Shown: in pieces, positions 15,521 to 24,409 of the stretch
Position numbering within the stretch: position 1 is the first letter of the stretch
Layout: each line of letters starts with the position of its first letter
Assembly: GCA_963966275.1 (NCBI GenBank)
Contig: CAWZYQ010000015.1
Location: 1 to 38,823, forward strand
Reading direction: 5' to 3'
DNA length: 38,823 bases
From: UBA10427 sp003500135
Lineage (GTDB): Bacteria; Bacteroidota; Bacteroidia; Cytophagales; Cyclobacteriaceae
Notes under the pieces: generated by a model
Seen by the model: only the letters and a program-made list of their open reading frames with translations
Databases searched by the model: none
What the model was told of the DNA's origin: nothing
Translations under genes and position numbers: made by a program

Positions 15521-17197
15521 ATGAAAAATCAATTCCCCATCCTTCTGCTCATCGTCTTGCTTGTGTCATGTGGTAAAAAAGAGACCCAAACCGAAGTTTT
15601 ACTGCCCCATCGTATTGCGCCCGGTGAAGGCGAACAACCCGCTAAAGGTTTTGTATATCACGACGAGAACGAAAATCGTGTCAAGGATGCATCGGAAAAG
15701 GGCATAGGAGGTGTTTTGGTTTCCAATGGTACAGAGCTGGTGCAAACCAACGAACAGGGACAATATGAAATACCGGTTTCTGATGATGCCATCATTTTTG
15801 TCGTGAAACCAAAAGACTGGATGACGCCGGTCAATGAAGATAATCTGCCACAGTTTTACTACCTGCACAAACCCAATGGCTCGCCCGGCAATTTTATTTA
15901 TAAAGGAGTGGCACCCACAGGTGAGTTACCCGAAGAGATCAATTTCCCGCTTCACATGGCTACGGGCTCTGATCAGTTTAAAATGGTGGTGTTTGGCGAT
16001 CCGCAACCCTATAACATCGAGGATATTGACTTTCTGGCCGATGACATCATTCCCGAACTGATCGGTCGAAATGACCTCACATTTGGGATGACCATGGGCG
16101 ATATCGTTGGCGACAGTCTGGATTTATTTTCCCCGTTGAACCAGACCGTTTCCAAAATTGGTATTCCCTGGTACAACGTACTGGGCAATCACGATGTCAA
16201 CTATATGGCGCCTGACGATAAGTTGTCCGATGACACCTATGAGCGTGTATTCGGTCCGGCTACCTACGCTTTTGTTTACGGTGACGTACATTTTATTGTA
16301 GTCGATGATGTGATCCATGAAAGTAAAGTGGGATCGCGGAAATATGTTGGTGGCCTGCGACCCGATCAGTTTGATTTTGTATCCAATTATTTAAGCACCG
16401 TGCCTAAAGAGGACCTGGTGGTCTTAACGATGCACATTCCCCTGGCACAGCACGGCGACTCATTTCGAAAAAGCGACCAGAAAAAGCTGTTCGATCTCTT
16501 GAAAGACTTCCCCCATACACTTTCCATATCGGCACATACCCACGTCCACGACAACCGTTTTTTTCATCAGGGATCTTCCGACTGGCAACAGGCCACACCG
16601 CACCATCACTTCAATGTAGGCGCTACTTCCGGAAGCTGGTGGAATGGCATGCGAAATGAAACGGACATCCCACACACGATGATGCGCGATGGCACGCCCA
16701 ACGGCTATTCGTTTATCACTTTCAAAGGAACCGATTACATCATCGACTGGAAAGTGGCTGGAAGCGACAATGACCATCAAATGAACATCCATGTCCCCCG
16801 GGGCATTGTAGCGAATTCTTCCGATACGACCCTGCTCACGGTAAACTTTTTCAATGGCAGCGAACAGTCAACATTGGAATACCGGGTCAAAGGCCTGACG
16901 GATTGGAGAGCAATGGACCGGGTTGATAAATATGACCCGTATTATAAAATGATTGCAAAAAGGTGGGAGCACTTTATAAGGTTAAAGTTTAGTGAGCAGT
17001 GGAAAAAGGATACGGCAACGGCATCTATGCCTTTTCCGGGCTCCCGAATGCCCCGCCCGCAAACTTCAACGCATATTTGGGAGGCCAATATTGGAACCGA
17101 TTGGCCCGAAGGCCGGCATATCATAGAAGTGAAGGCAGAAGACCGTTACGGACGTACCTTCACAGCGTATCACACGATGCGGGTGGTTTCGCAGTGA
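15521..17197 (+). CDS. Calcineurin-like phosphoesterase lipoprotein (MetallophosN-Metallophos-MetallophosC)
   Basis: The ATG at 15521 gives a 558-residue lipoprotein (MKNQFPILLLIVLLVSCGKK, lipobox LVSC). A frame extension 36 bases upstream would hide the signal peptide. An N-terminal beta domain around residues 40-130 (GFVYHDENENRVKDASEKGI) resembles the SdrD-B/MetallophosN module. The catalytic domain follows with the metallophosphoesterase motifs in order: FGDPQ, GDIVGD, GNHD, MHIPL and SAHTHVH, which supply the two-metal ligands. The last 150 residues form the MetallophosC beta domain. Expected activity is phosphoester hydrolysis in the periplasm or at the surface; the substrate is unknown. 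It is convergent with the ABC ATPase gene, only 23 bases away, with no clear hairpin between. Confidence 0.9.
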   Translation: MKNQFPILLLIVLLVSCGKKETQTEVLLPHRIAPGEGEQPAKGFVYHDENENRVKDASEKGIGGVLVSNGTELVQTNEQGQYEIPVSDDAIIFVVKPKDWMTPVNEDNLPQFYYLHKPNGSPGNFIYKGVAPTGELPEEINFPLHMATGSDQFKMVVFGDPQPYNIEDIDFLADDIIPELIGRNDLTFGMTMGDIVGDSLDLFSPLNQTVSKIGIPWYNVLGNHDVNYMAPDDKLSDDTYERVFGPATYAFVYGDVHFIVVDDVIHESKVGSRKYVGGLRPDQFDFVSNYLSTVPKEDLVVLTMHIPLAQHGDSFRKSDQKKLFDLLKDFPHTLSISAHTHVHDNRFFHQGSSDWQQATPHHHFNVGATSGSWWNGMRNETDIPHTMMRDGTPNGYSFITFKGTDYIIDWKVAGSDNDHQMNIHVPRGIVANSSDTTLLTVNFFNGSEQSTLEYRVKGLTDWRAMDRVDKYDPYYKMIAKRWEHFIRLKFSEQWKKDTATASMPFPGSRMPRPQTSTHIWEANIGTDWPEGRHIIEVKAEDRYGRTFTAYHTMRVVSQ

Positions 17198-17220
17198 TTT
17201 ACATTCAATCTGAACCAAAA

Positions 17221-17937
17221 TCATGGAACAATAAGTAGCTTCTCCTTAATACGATTTACAAGCTCTTGATTTATGAAATGACCTGTCGAATGAGATGGCC
17301 CATTTTGCTCGAATTCCCCGATGACCTTAACTGGCTTCTCGCTCAATAGAAATATCTTATTCCCAAAAATGGCAGCTTCTTCAGGGTCGTGGGTGACGTA
17401 GATGACCGTTCGGGGATCGTCGGATAGTATGGCATGTACATTTTCCATAAGCTGTTGTTTGAGCAAGTGGTCCAGCCCTTTAAAAGGTTCGTCAAGCAAA
17501 ATCACGTCCGAAGGGAAACTAAAGGCCCTTGCAAAAGATATCCGCTGGCGCATGCCTCCGCTGAGTTGATGAGGGTAGTAGTGCGCATAATCCTGCATTT
17601 TCACCAACTTAAGATGTTCATCTATCGCATCATTAATGGTGTCATTAGGCAGCTTATTTTTGAGGACCAGCCCGATGTTTTCAGCAGCGGTCAGCCAGGG
17701 TAACAGGCGGTCTTCCTGGAAAACAAAACTGAAGGTCTTATTTTGAAAATCGTCGATATTGCCTTTGTCAGGAAGAATGATTCCGGCAATAATCCGTAGC
17801 AGAGTGGTTTTGCCACAACCTGATGGGCCCAGAACACAGGTGGTTTTACCTTTGGGAAAAGAGAGGGAGAACCGGTTAAATACCTTTACTTCCTTAAAAG
17901 ATTTGGAAATACCGTTTATGATCAGGCTCTTTTCCAT
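17221..17937 (-). CDS. ABC transporter ATP-binding protein (nitrate/sulfonate/taurine type)
   Basis: A 238-residue ABC ATPase. Walker A is GPSGCGKTT near residue 38, the signature is LSGGMRQRISFARAF, Walker B is VILLDEPFKGLD and the H-loop is YVTHDPEEA. This is the SsuB/TauB/NrtD arrangement, which powers import of small organic anions or vitamin precursors with a periplasmic binding protein. Its start overlaps the permease stop by 16 bases, so the three genes binding protein-permease-ATPase form one minus-strand operon. The substrate is unknown; the neighbourhood with a TonB receptor and hydrogenase is the best clue. Confidence 0.93.
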   Translation of the reverse strand: MEKSLIINGISKSFKEVKVFNRFSLSFPKGKTTCVLGPSGCGKTTLLRIIAGIILPDKGNIDDFQNKTFSFVFQEDRLLPWLTAAENIGLVLKNKLPNDTINDAIDEHLKLVKMQDYAHYYPHQLSGGMRQRISFARAFSFPSDVILLDEPFKGLDHLLKQQLMENVHAILSDDPRTVIYVTHDPEEAAIFGNKIFLLSEKPVKVIGEFEQNGPSHSTGHFINQELVNRIKEKLLIVP

Positions 17938-18680
17938 GCTACCGTATATTTTTCCAAACCCGACAATAAAATATCGAATACAAAGCTAAGCAACACCGCT
18001 AAGATCGCCCAGCTGATCACTTCCTGTACCTCAAAATAGCCGTATGCCTCCCGCATTCTGGAGCCTATTCCATAAACCGGCTGGCTCAGTACCTCACCAA
18101 TAATAATCGCCCGCCAGCCAAAACCGAGAGCAGTTGAAGCGCCGCTAAAAACAAAGGCGGAAATCGACGGCAGATAAACCGAGCGCAGCTTATCCATGCG
18201 CGATAGGCCATATACCTGTATCATTTCCTTAAACGAAGTATCAACTTCCTGCATGCCTCGCGTAATATTGGTGTACAAAATGGGAAACATGGTAATGAAG
18301 GCAATTATTACCGGTACGCGATCTGTCTCAAACCAGATAAGTAGCAAGAGGATAAATGCCACAACCGGTGTGGAGCGCAAAACGATCAGAAGCGGTTTTA
18401 AAAAAGCATGAATTCCGGTCCTCCAGCCCGAAAGGATGCCCGTTATGAATGCCAGCACAAAGGCGATTAAAAAACCGGCAAGCCCCCTTAAAACAGTGCT
18501 GAAGAGGTCAGCCATGGAGCTCTTTGAAAAAGCAATTTGCAAAAATGTAAACAGGGTGTCTTCAGGTGAGGGCACAAGATTATTGGAAGCCGTTGCTACA
18601 GATATTATCTTCCATACTATCAAAAGCACAGCTATCCCGGCAATGAATAAAACGCTATTTTTTGTAGTAAAAGTCTTCAT
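17922..18680 (-). CDS. ABC transporter permease (SsuC/TauC-like)
   Basis: I choose the ATG giving MKTFTTKNSVLFIAG, 252 residues; an in-frame ATG 15 bases upstream is possible. About six membrane helices are visible. The cytoplasmic EAA-type loop near residues 170-200 includes GASTALGFGWRAIIIGEVLS, the conserved binding-protein-dependent transport segment that docks the ATPase. It overlaps the binding-protein gene at its start and the ATPase gene at its end, which fixes it as the inner-membrane part of the same importer. The family includes sulfonate, nitrate and pyrimidine-precursor permeases. Confidence 0.92.
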   Translation of the reverse strand: MKTFTTKNSVLFIAGIAVLLIVWKIISVATASNNLVPSPEDTLFTFLQIAFSKSSMADLFSTVLRGLAGFLIAFVLAFITGILSGWRTGIHAFLKPLLIVLRSTPVVAFILLLLIWFETDRVPVIIAFITMFPILYTNITRGMQEVDTSFKEMIQVYGLSRMDKLRSVYLPSISAFVFSGASTALGFGWRAIIIGEVLSQPVYGIGSRMREAYGYFEVQEVISWAILAVLLSFVFDILLSGLEKYTVAWKRA

Positions 18681-19659
18681 CGGGTATCCGGCCACCTATT
18701 ATTTTTTTATTTGTGGTGTACAATAATTCAAGATAATTCTCCAGCGTTTCTTTTTGTTCAAATCCATACTCAAAATCAAGGTGGCACCGCGGAATGGCCG
18801 AAGCTACCACTTCAGCATGGTTGCCAATTTTGTGTTTTACCGCCAGCCTCCCGGCCTCTTTTGTATTTACATTGGTCCATTGTATGGCTTCTGCATACTG
18901 TCGGCACCACTTAGTCAATTTCGATCTGTTTTCATTGGCCCACCCTTTCCGCACCATCAGCGCGGTCTGTGCAAGCGGTACTTCTTCACCGTACATCTGG
19001 CGCCAGCGTTCGGCGAGGTCAATCAGCGCTTTGATATCCGGGTTTTGGTGTAGCGCCTGGCTCACCATGGGTTCAGGAATAACCCCCAATGCCACACGTT
19101 TGGCTAACAGGGCGCCCGACAGTTCAACAGGGGTCGGAAAAGTATAATCAAGCGTCAGATCTTTATCCGGTTCCAATGCATGTTTTTCAAGCAAATGCCT
19201 GAATACGATGTCCGGGGTCATGTTGCGTGGCAACACGGAAACCTTTTTGCCCTTCAGGTCATCAAAACGAGTTATTGCCGTATCGTAACCTACCAGAACA
19301 AGGGAGCCCCAAACCGGAACGCCAACAAGTTGATAGGGGAAATCATTGTTGTACAGAAGCGCAGCCATGGTAAATGGGATAAGCGCCAGGTCGACTTCTT
19401 CACTTGCCATCATGGCTTTGATCAGTTCCGGGTCGTTTTTGATGATATAGTTTAACTGGCTTTTAGGGTCTTCCAAACGGTTTTCATTCATCATTTTAGC
19501 GAGGCTCAATCCCGTAGGGCCATTTAAAGCCACCACATTAAAGCTTGAGTTTTGGCTTTCGCTTCCGCAGGCCGAAAGTAATAATCCGATCAGCAGATAT
19601 AGGCAAAATCTTGATTTGCCAATCCCGGAATTATCTTTCGTTTTGATGACACTAGTCAT
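18655..19659 (-). CDS. ABC transporter substrate-binding lipoprotein (NMT1/SBP-like)
   Basis: A 334-residue protein with a basic N-terminus, a hydrophobic stretch and the lipobox LLLSACGSE, so it is lipid-anchored. The mature part follows the periplasmic binding fold: VVALNGPTGLSLAKMM, then EEVDLALIPFTMAALLYN, then FDDLKGKKVSVLPRNMTPDI and LGVIPEPMVSQAL. This resembles the NMT1/THI5/SsuA superfamily and the GPTG-containing relatives common in anaerobes, whose ligands are mostly undetermined. It is the first gene of the importer operon and lies 78 bases from the divergent TonB receptor start. The two probably form an outer-plus-inner membrane route for one nutrient, which is inference from position. 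Confidence 0.88.
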   Translation of the reverse strand: MTSVIKTKDNSGIGKSRFCLYLLIGLLLSACGSESQNSSFNVVALNGPTGLSLAKMMNENRLEDPKSQLNYIIKNDPELIKAMMASEEVDLALIPFTMAALLYNNDFPYQLVGVPVWGSLVLVGYDTAITRFDDLKGKKVSVLPRNMTPDIVFRHLLEKHALEPDKDLTLDYTFPTPVELSGALLAKRVALGVIPEPMVSQALHQNPDIKALIDLAERWRQMYGEEVPLAQTALMVRKGWANENRSKLTKWCRQYAEAIQWTNVNTKEAGRLAVKHKIGNHAEVVASAIPRCHLDFEYGFEQKETLENYLELLYTTNKKIIGGRIPDEDFYYKK

Positions 19660-19726
19660 ATGCTAAGGCTAGTTTGTAGAGTATTTTTATATAAATAAAA
19701 ATGGATTTCAATTGCCCGATTTTCAA

Positions 19727-19756
19727 CAAATATAAACATGCCTTCCGGTAAACAAA
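19727..19756 (-). promoter_or_regulatory. Candidate promoter of the ABC importer operon
   Basis: On the minus strand TTTG (19753-19756), 18 bases, then TATATTTG (19727-19734) fits the Bacteroidota housekeeping promoter TTTG-N19-TAnnTTTG with one base less spacing. It would start transcription about 60 bases before the binding-protein gene. It overlaps the start codon of the TonB receptor on the other strand, so polymerases on the two strands could interfere. A weaker plus-strand match begins TTTG at 19673. Confidence 0.45.
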
Positions 19757-22161
19757 TATTTTTCTATGTTGTGTTATCACTCTTTTTGAGCGCTGAACTG
19801 TTTGGGCAATCCAGTATCCTGTCCGGGCAAATCGTGGATGAATCAAAGAAACCCCTTTTAGGCGCCCTGGTATACATGAATAATGACAAGGAAAAGAGGC
19901 AGGATTTATCCGGGCCGGTAGCGCAGGCCATCACCAATGCCGAAGGCAGATTTATCATTCGCGTGCCCAATTCGGATCATTTGACCCTTACCGTAAGGCA
20001 TTTGGGTTATGCCACGCAGCACAGGTCTGTAGGAAATGGAGACAGCGAGTTTATTATCGTGCTACCGGAAAAACCGTTGCCATTGGATGAAGTCACCATT
20101 TCAAGTCTGAAAGGCGAAAAGCCCTATCAGGAAGCGTCGGTCCCCGTGGCGGTTTTAACATCAGATCAGTGGCAAAACTGGATGCCTCGCGATTTGCCGG
20201 AAGTACTGGACAATATGCCGGGTGTTTCAAAGGCGAGCGACGGACCGTGGGCAAACAGTGTTCACGTACGAGGTTTTGGTGAAGACCGGCTGGTGCGCAT
20301 GATTGATGGAAGCCGGATTGAAACCGCAACTGATCTTTCCGGCGCTTTATCCACCATCGATATGAGTGATGTGGAAAGAGTGGAAGTCATCAAGTCGGGC
20401 ATATCGAGCCTTTATGGCAGCGGCGCTCTTGGTGGGGCCATCAATGTGATTACCCGTAGTTCGGAATATAACTCTCAGCCCTATTGGCATGGCAGCGCCG
20501 CACTGGATTATCAGTCGGTAAATCAGATGTGGGCGCCTAAAGCAACGCTTTTTGCCGGCGGTCAAAAGTGGAACGCCAAGTTGCACTTTGGTTACCGCGA
20601 CGCCGGAGACGCCTATTCGCCGGACGGACCGATACCGAATAGCCGGTTTACTGATTGGAATTTGTCCGGAAGGATCGCCGTTCGTACATTTGAAAACCAT
20701 GAATTTTCGATCAATTATCAGAAATATGAAGGCAGCGCCGGCATTCCCGGAGGTGATAATTTCCCAAATAGCGCCCGCGCATCATACCTCGATTTTGACC
20801 GCGAACTGGTATCCCTGGAATACCAGATCATAGATTTGTTGCCTACACTGAAGACGCTCTGGGCTAAGTATTATCACCAGGATATTTTCCGAAATGTGGA
20901 AGTTATCCCCAACGTTCCTTCAAATACGAATGGAAACATAAGGGTGACCCCTCAGTTGCTAAATCCTTCGGCTACCCATCTTACCAATGGAGGGCTTATT
21001 GAAAGCCAATGGGTTTTTGGTGGGAGGCATGAACTAACGGTAGGTTGGGAATTGTGGCAGCGCGACCTGGAAAGTCAGCGGACCAGGTATATTCTGCAGG
21101 AAGTACTCGCCCCTGCCGGAAATGTGGTCAATAGTATCGACTTAATCAAAGGCGAGACACCCATTCCCACGTCAAGTTTCCAGAGCAATGGGGTTTTTGC
21201 ACAATACAATATCCGCATTTTGCCAAAACTGGATTTCACCGCAGGAGGAAGGCTGGATCGGATCACACTGTCCAATGAAGAGAGTCGCGATCCGGAATAT
21301 TTGATCAGAAACGGTGAAAGAACAGATAATCCACCGGGCCAGATCATCGTATATCCTGATACCTCCACTTCCAATACAACCTGGGCGCTGCATGCCGGTA
21401 TTTCTTACCATCTCAACGAAGATATTTCCCTGACGACCTCTTATGGCAGGTCTTACAGGGCGCCCTCTCTGGAAGAGCGGTATAAGTTTATCAACCTGGG
21501 AAATGCCATAGAAATGGGAAACCCTGACCTGGTACCTGAGCAGGGTAATTTTCTTGATGCAGGAATAAAAATCAATACCTCGCGAATTCAACTGACCGGA
21601 AATGTGTTTATCAACTATATCGACAAAATGATCACCATGGCCCCGGCCGATTCGGTGTCCTTTTTTATCAGTGACGATGCAGGCCCTTCACAAAAGACTT
21701 TTGCCAGGAGATATCAGAATATCAATAAGGCGCTACTTTCGGGGTTTGAAGTCAGTGTCGACTGGTTGGCATATTCCTCGGGTGTAGCCTACGGGCAGTT
21801 GAACTATGTCAGGGGCATTGATAGAAGCAAAGAAGAAAATTTGCCACAAATCATACCCTTTAACGGGATGATAGGCCTGCGGCAAAAAGTGAGGGATGCA
21901 GGCAGTATTGATCTCAGGGTGCGTCATTTTGCAGCTCAGAACAATGTGGCAGAAGGTGAAGTGACAACTGATGCCTACACGCTTCTGGATTGCTTTTTTG
22001 AGTCGGAACCACTACGAATGAGCGGCTGGCAATTACAATTTACTGCAGGAATAGAGAATATTACCAATACACGGTATCGGAACCATCTGTCTACAAACAG
22101 GGGGTTCTGGATGCTGGAACCGGGACGTAACATAAAATGCAAAGTAAGCATTTTGTGGTAG
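19738..22161 (+). CDS. TonB-dependent outer-membrane receptor with carboxypeptidase-regulatory-like domain
   Basis: An 807-residue receptor: signal peptide (about 1-23), a carboxypeptidase-regulatory-like domain (about 28-110, ILSGQIVDESKKPLLGALVY), a plug (about 130-235, with DLPEVLDNMPGVS, VHVRGFGEDRLVRMIDG and IKSGISSLYGSGALGGAINV), then a 22-strand-type barrel. TTSYGRSYRAPSLEERYKF and GNPDLVPEQG are typical of siderophore, haem and vitamin receptors rather than SusC-type glycan receptors, and no SusD follows. It imports a large or scarce ligand across the outer membrane using ExbB/ExbD/TonB energy. It is divergent from the ABC importer and lies 62 bases upstream of the hydrogenase genes in the same direction. 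It may be co-transcribed with them. Confidence 0.93.
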   Translation: MPSGKQIFFYVVLSLFLSAELFGQSSILSGQIVDESKKPLLGALVYMNNDKEKRQDLSGPVAQAITNAEGRFIIRVPNSDHLTLTVRHLGYATQHRSVGNGDSEFIIVLPEKPLPLDEVTISSLKGEKPYQEASVPVAVLTSDQWQNWMPRDLPEVLDNMPGVSKASDGPWANSVHVRGFGEDRLVRMIDGSRIETATDLSGALSTIDMSDVERVEVIKSGISSLYGSGALGGAINVITRSSEYNSQPYWHGSAALDYQSVNQMWAPKATLFAGGQKWNAKLHFGYRDAGDAYSPDGPIPNSRFTDWNLSGRIAVRTFENHEFSINYQKYEGSAGIPGGDNFPNSARASYLDFDRELVSLEYQIIDLLPTLKTLWAKYYHQDIFRNVEVIPNVPSNTNGNIRVTPQLLNPSATHLTNGGLIESQWVFGGRHELTVGWELWQRDLESQRTRYILQEVLAPAGNVVNSIDLIKGETPIPTSSFQSNGVFAQYNIRILPKLDFTAGGRLDRITLSNEESRDPEYLIRNGERTDNPPGQIIVYPDTSTSNTTWALHAGISYHLNEDISLTTSYGRSYRAPSLEERYKFINLGNAIEMGNPDLVPEQGNFLDAGIKINTSRIQLTGNVFINYIDKMITMAPADSVSFFISDDAGPSQKTFARRYQNINKALLSGFEVSVDWLAYSSGVAYGQLNYVRGIDRSKEENLPQIIPFNGMIGLRQKVRDAGSIDLRVRHFAAQNNVAEGEVTTDAYTLLDCFFESEPLRMSGWQLQFTAGIENITNTRYRNHLSTNRGFWMLEPGRNIKCKVSILW

Positions 22162-22223
22162 GCCTGATGTTCAGAATGGATAAGATTATGACATAAGAAA
22201 TCACATATTAACCAGATTTGTTT

Positions 22224-22712
22224 ATGGAAACGCTACATGAAGAAATAACCGATGAAATCAGGGCTATCCTTGATAAATGGAAACCGAAGGAAGGTAATCT
22301 GATAATGATCCTCCACGGTGTTCAGCAGCGCTACGGCTATGTACCGTGGAACATTTCGAAGTTCCTTGCCAGCGAATTGTCCGTGCCTCTCGCCCGGATA
22401 TTTGAAGTGGTAACCTTTTACAACTTCTTCAACCTTGAAGCCCCTGCCGATTATAAGATATCTGTTTGTACCGGAACGGCTTGTCATCTAAAAGGAGCGC
22501 CGGTATTGATCCAGGGATTAAAAAAACAATTGAAAATCAGTCCGAAAGCACAGTATACGGAAGACCGGAAGTTTAAGGTAGAAGAGGTACGATGTGTAGG
22601 CTGTTGTGGACTGGCCCCTGCTATGGTAATCAATGAAGAGGTATATGGCAGGCTAAAGCCGGAAGATATCGAACCTACCTTAGAGACAATTAAGATCGAA
22701 GAAACATCTTAA
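22224..22712 (+). CDS. hydC: NAD-linked [FeFe] hydrogenase subunit, NuoE-like (HydC/HndA)
   Basis: The ATG at 22224 gives METLHEEITDEIRAILDKW, 162 residues; a TTG two codons upstream is less likely. The protein is a thioredoxin-like [2Fe-2S] ferredoxin of the NuoE/HoxE/HndA family. The four cysteine ligands are visible in VCTGTACHLKGAP (Cys-x4-Cys) and RCVGCCGLAPAMVI (Cys-x3-Cys), and LSVPLARIFEVVTFYNFF is the usual helical lead-in. It shuttles electrons within the NADH-hydrogenase complex in the cytoplasm. It is followed 11 bases later by the NuoF-like gene. In respiratory complex I it would be next to nuoD or nuoG; here the third partner is a hydrogenase, so it belongs to that enzyme. Confidence 0.92.
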   Translation: METLHEEITDEIRAILDKWKPKEGNLIMILHGVQQRYGYVPWNISKFLASELSVPLARIFEVVTFYNFFNLEAPADYKISVCTGTACHLKGAPVLIQGLKKQLKISPKAQYTEDRKFKVEEVRCVGCCGLAPAMVINEEVYGRLKPEDIEPTLETIKIEETS

Positions 22713-22723
22713 AAGATCACGAC

Positions 22724-24409
22724 ATGGAAAAACTAACTTTAAAAACTACGCAGCGCTACCGGGAACAGCAAAGAGCGGTAATTGAAAAACGGTTGAAGCC
22801 AGATCAGCTTACAGGTGGACAGATGGAAGTCATGGTTTGCCGATCGACAGGCTGTGAATCAATTGAAGCAAAAAGAATTCTGGAGCGACTCAAAAAAGTT
22901 GTCAATTCCAAAGGATTGGATGACAAAATACATATTACTCAGACAGGTTGTTTTGGGTTCTGCGAAAAAGGGCCCATAGTGAAGGTTCTACCGGAGAACG
23001 TCTATTATGTGATGGTAAAGCCTGACGATATTGAGGAAATTGTGGAAAAACATTTTGTTGAAGGTAATATCGTTGATTCAATGTTGATGGAGGAACAACA
23101 AGGTAAGACGGGCAGGCGTGAGGAGATCAGCCTATTTAAAAAGCAAATGCGTATCGTTTTACGGAACAATGGGAGGATAGATCCCGAAAGTGTCAATGAG
23201 TATATTGCTGTGGATGGATATACAGCCCTGGAAAAAGTTCTTAATGGAATGACACCAGAAGAAGTGATCGCAACCTTAAAATTAGCCGGGCTAAGAGGCC
23301 GGGGAGGAGCTGGTTTTCCCATATGGCAGAAATGGACGAATGCAAGGAAAGCAATAGGAGAAAACAAATTTATTATCTGCAATGGAGATGAAGGTGATCC
23401 CGGCGCATTCATGGACAGTTCCGTTCTTGAAGGAGATCCACATTCTGTCATTGAGGCCATGGCCATAGCGGCTTACACCATTGGCGCTTCCAAAGGATAT
23501 TTTTATGTACGCGCGGAATATGGTTTGGCCATCCGACGCATTCAGGTAGCCATTGACCAGGCCTATGCACTTGGATTGCTCGGAAAAAATGTCCTAGGTA
23601 GCGATTTCAGCTTCGACCTCGAAATCCGGTTGGGCGCCGGCGCTTTTGTTTGTGGTGAAGAAACCGCACTGATCGCTTCCATAGAAGGGGAGCGCGGTAC
23701 ACCACGGCCAAGGCCACCTTATCCTTCCATCAGTGGGCTCTTTGGAATGCCAACTGTCATCAATAATGTAGAGACTTTGGCCAATATTGCACCGATCATA
23801 AATAACGGCGGGGAATGGTTTGCTTCAATCGGTACGGAGACATCCAAAGGAACCAAAGTTTTTGCCCTTACCGGAAAAGTGAATGTCTCCGGACTAATTG
23901 AAGTACCTATGGGCACCACCATCCGCGAGATTGTTTTCGATATCGGCGGAGGAATAGCCGGTGGTAAGAAGGTCAAAGCCGTACAAACCGGTGGTCCGTC
24001 CGGTGGTATCATTCCCGAAAAATATTTTGATACACCTATCGACTACGAAAGTCTTAACTCACTGGGGTCAATGATGGGTTCCGGGGGCATGATCGTTATG
24101 GACGAAGATGACAGCATGGTAGACATTGCCAAGTTTTACATTCAGTTCAGTGTGGATGAATCGTGCGGTAAATGTGCGCCATGCCGAATTGGAAACTATC
24201 AGATTCTTCAAATACTGGAGCGCTTTGGAAAGAAAAGAGGAAAAGAAGACGATCTGGAGAAGCTGCATGATATTGCATTTGCCATGAAGAAGGGTTCGTT
24301 ATGTGGTTTGGGTCAAACATCGCCCAACCCGGTTATCAGTACCTTAAAGTATTTCCCCGAGGAATACAATGAAAAAATCAGGAAACCTAAAATAGTCCAG
24401 ACAAAATGA
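22724..24409 (+). CDS. hydB: NAD-linked [FeFe] hydrogenase flavin subunit, NuoF-like, lacking C-terminal ferredoxin domain
   Basis: A 561-residue subunit. Residues 1-110 form an HndB-like thioredoxin-fold [2Fe-2S] domain (Cys39, Cys44, Cys76, Cys80). The FMN/NADH domain begins GLRGRGGAGFPIWQKW and includes FVCGEETALIASIEG, followed by the SLBB domain. The [4Fe-4S] motif is ESCGKCAPCR with a fourth Cys in GSLCGLGQ. The protein ends about 20 residues after this domain. Electron-bifurcating HydB proteins (for example Thermotoga maritima, about 626 residues) carry an extra two-[4Fe-4S] ferredoxin domain there. Here its absence is visible because the stop overlaps the next start (ATGA at 24406-24409). 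It likely oxidises or reduces NAD(H) and wires it to HydA. Confidence 0.93.
   Translation: MEKLTLKTTQRYREQQRAVIEKRLKPDQLTGGQMEVMVCRSTGCESIEAKRILERLKKVVNSKGLDDKIHITQTGCFGFCEKGPIVKVLPENVYYVMVKPDDIEEIVEKHFVEGNIVDSMLMEEQQGKTGRREEISLFKKQMRIVLRNNGRIDPESVNEYIAVDGYTALEKVLNGMTPEEVIATLKLAGLRGRGGAGFPIWQKWTNARKAIGENKFIICNGDEGDPGAFMDSSVLEGDPHSVIEAMAIAAYTIGASKGYFYVRAEYGLAIRRIQVAIDQAYALGLLGKNVLGSDFSFDLEIRLGAGAFVCGEETALIASIEGERGTPRPRPPYPSISGLFGMPTVINNVETLANIAPIINNGGEWFASIGTETSKGTKVFALTGKVNVSGLIEVPMGTTIREIVFDIGGGIAGGKKVKAVQTGGPSGGIIPEKYFDTPIDYESLNSLGSMMGSGGMIVMDEDDSMVDIAKFYIQFSVDESCGKCAPCRIGNYQILQILERFGKKRGKEDDLEKLHDIAFAMKKGSLCGLGQTSPNPVISTLKYFPEEYNEKIRKPKIVQTK

Noticed and set aside
19660..19737. Cobalamin or other riboswitch before the TonB receptor
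   Set aside because: The gap is only 78 bases and lacks any conserved riboswitch core; too short for a cobalamin element.
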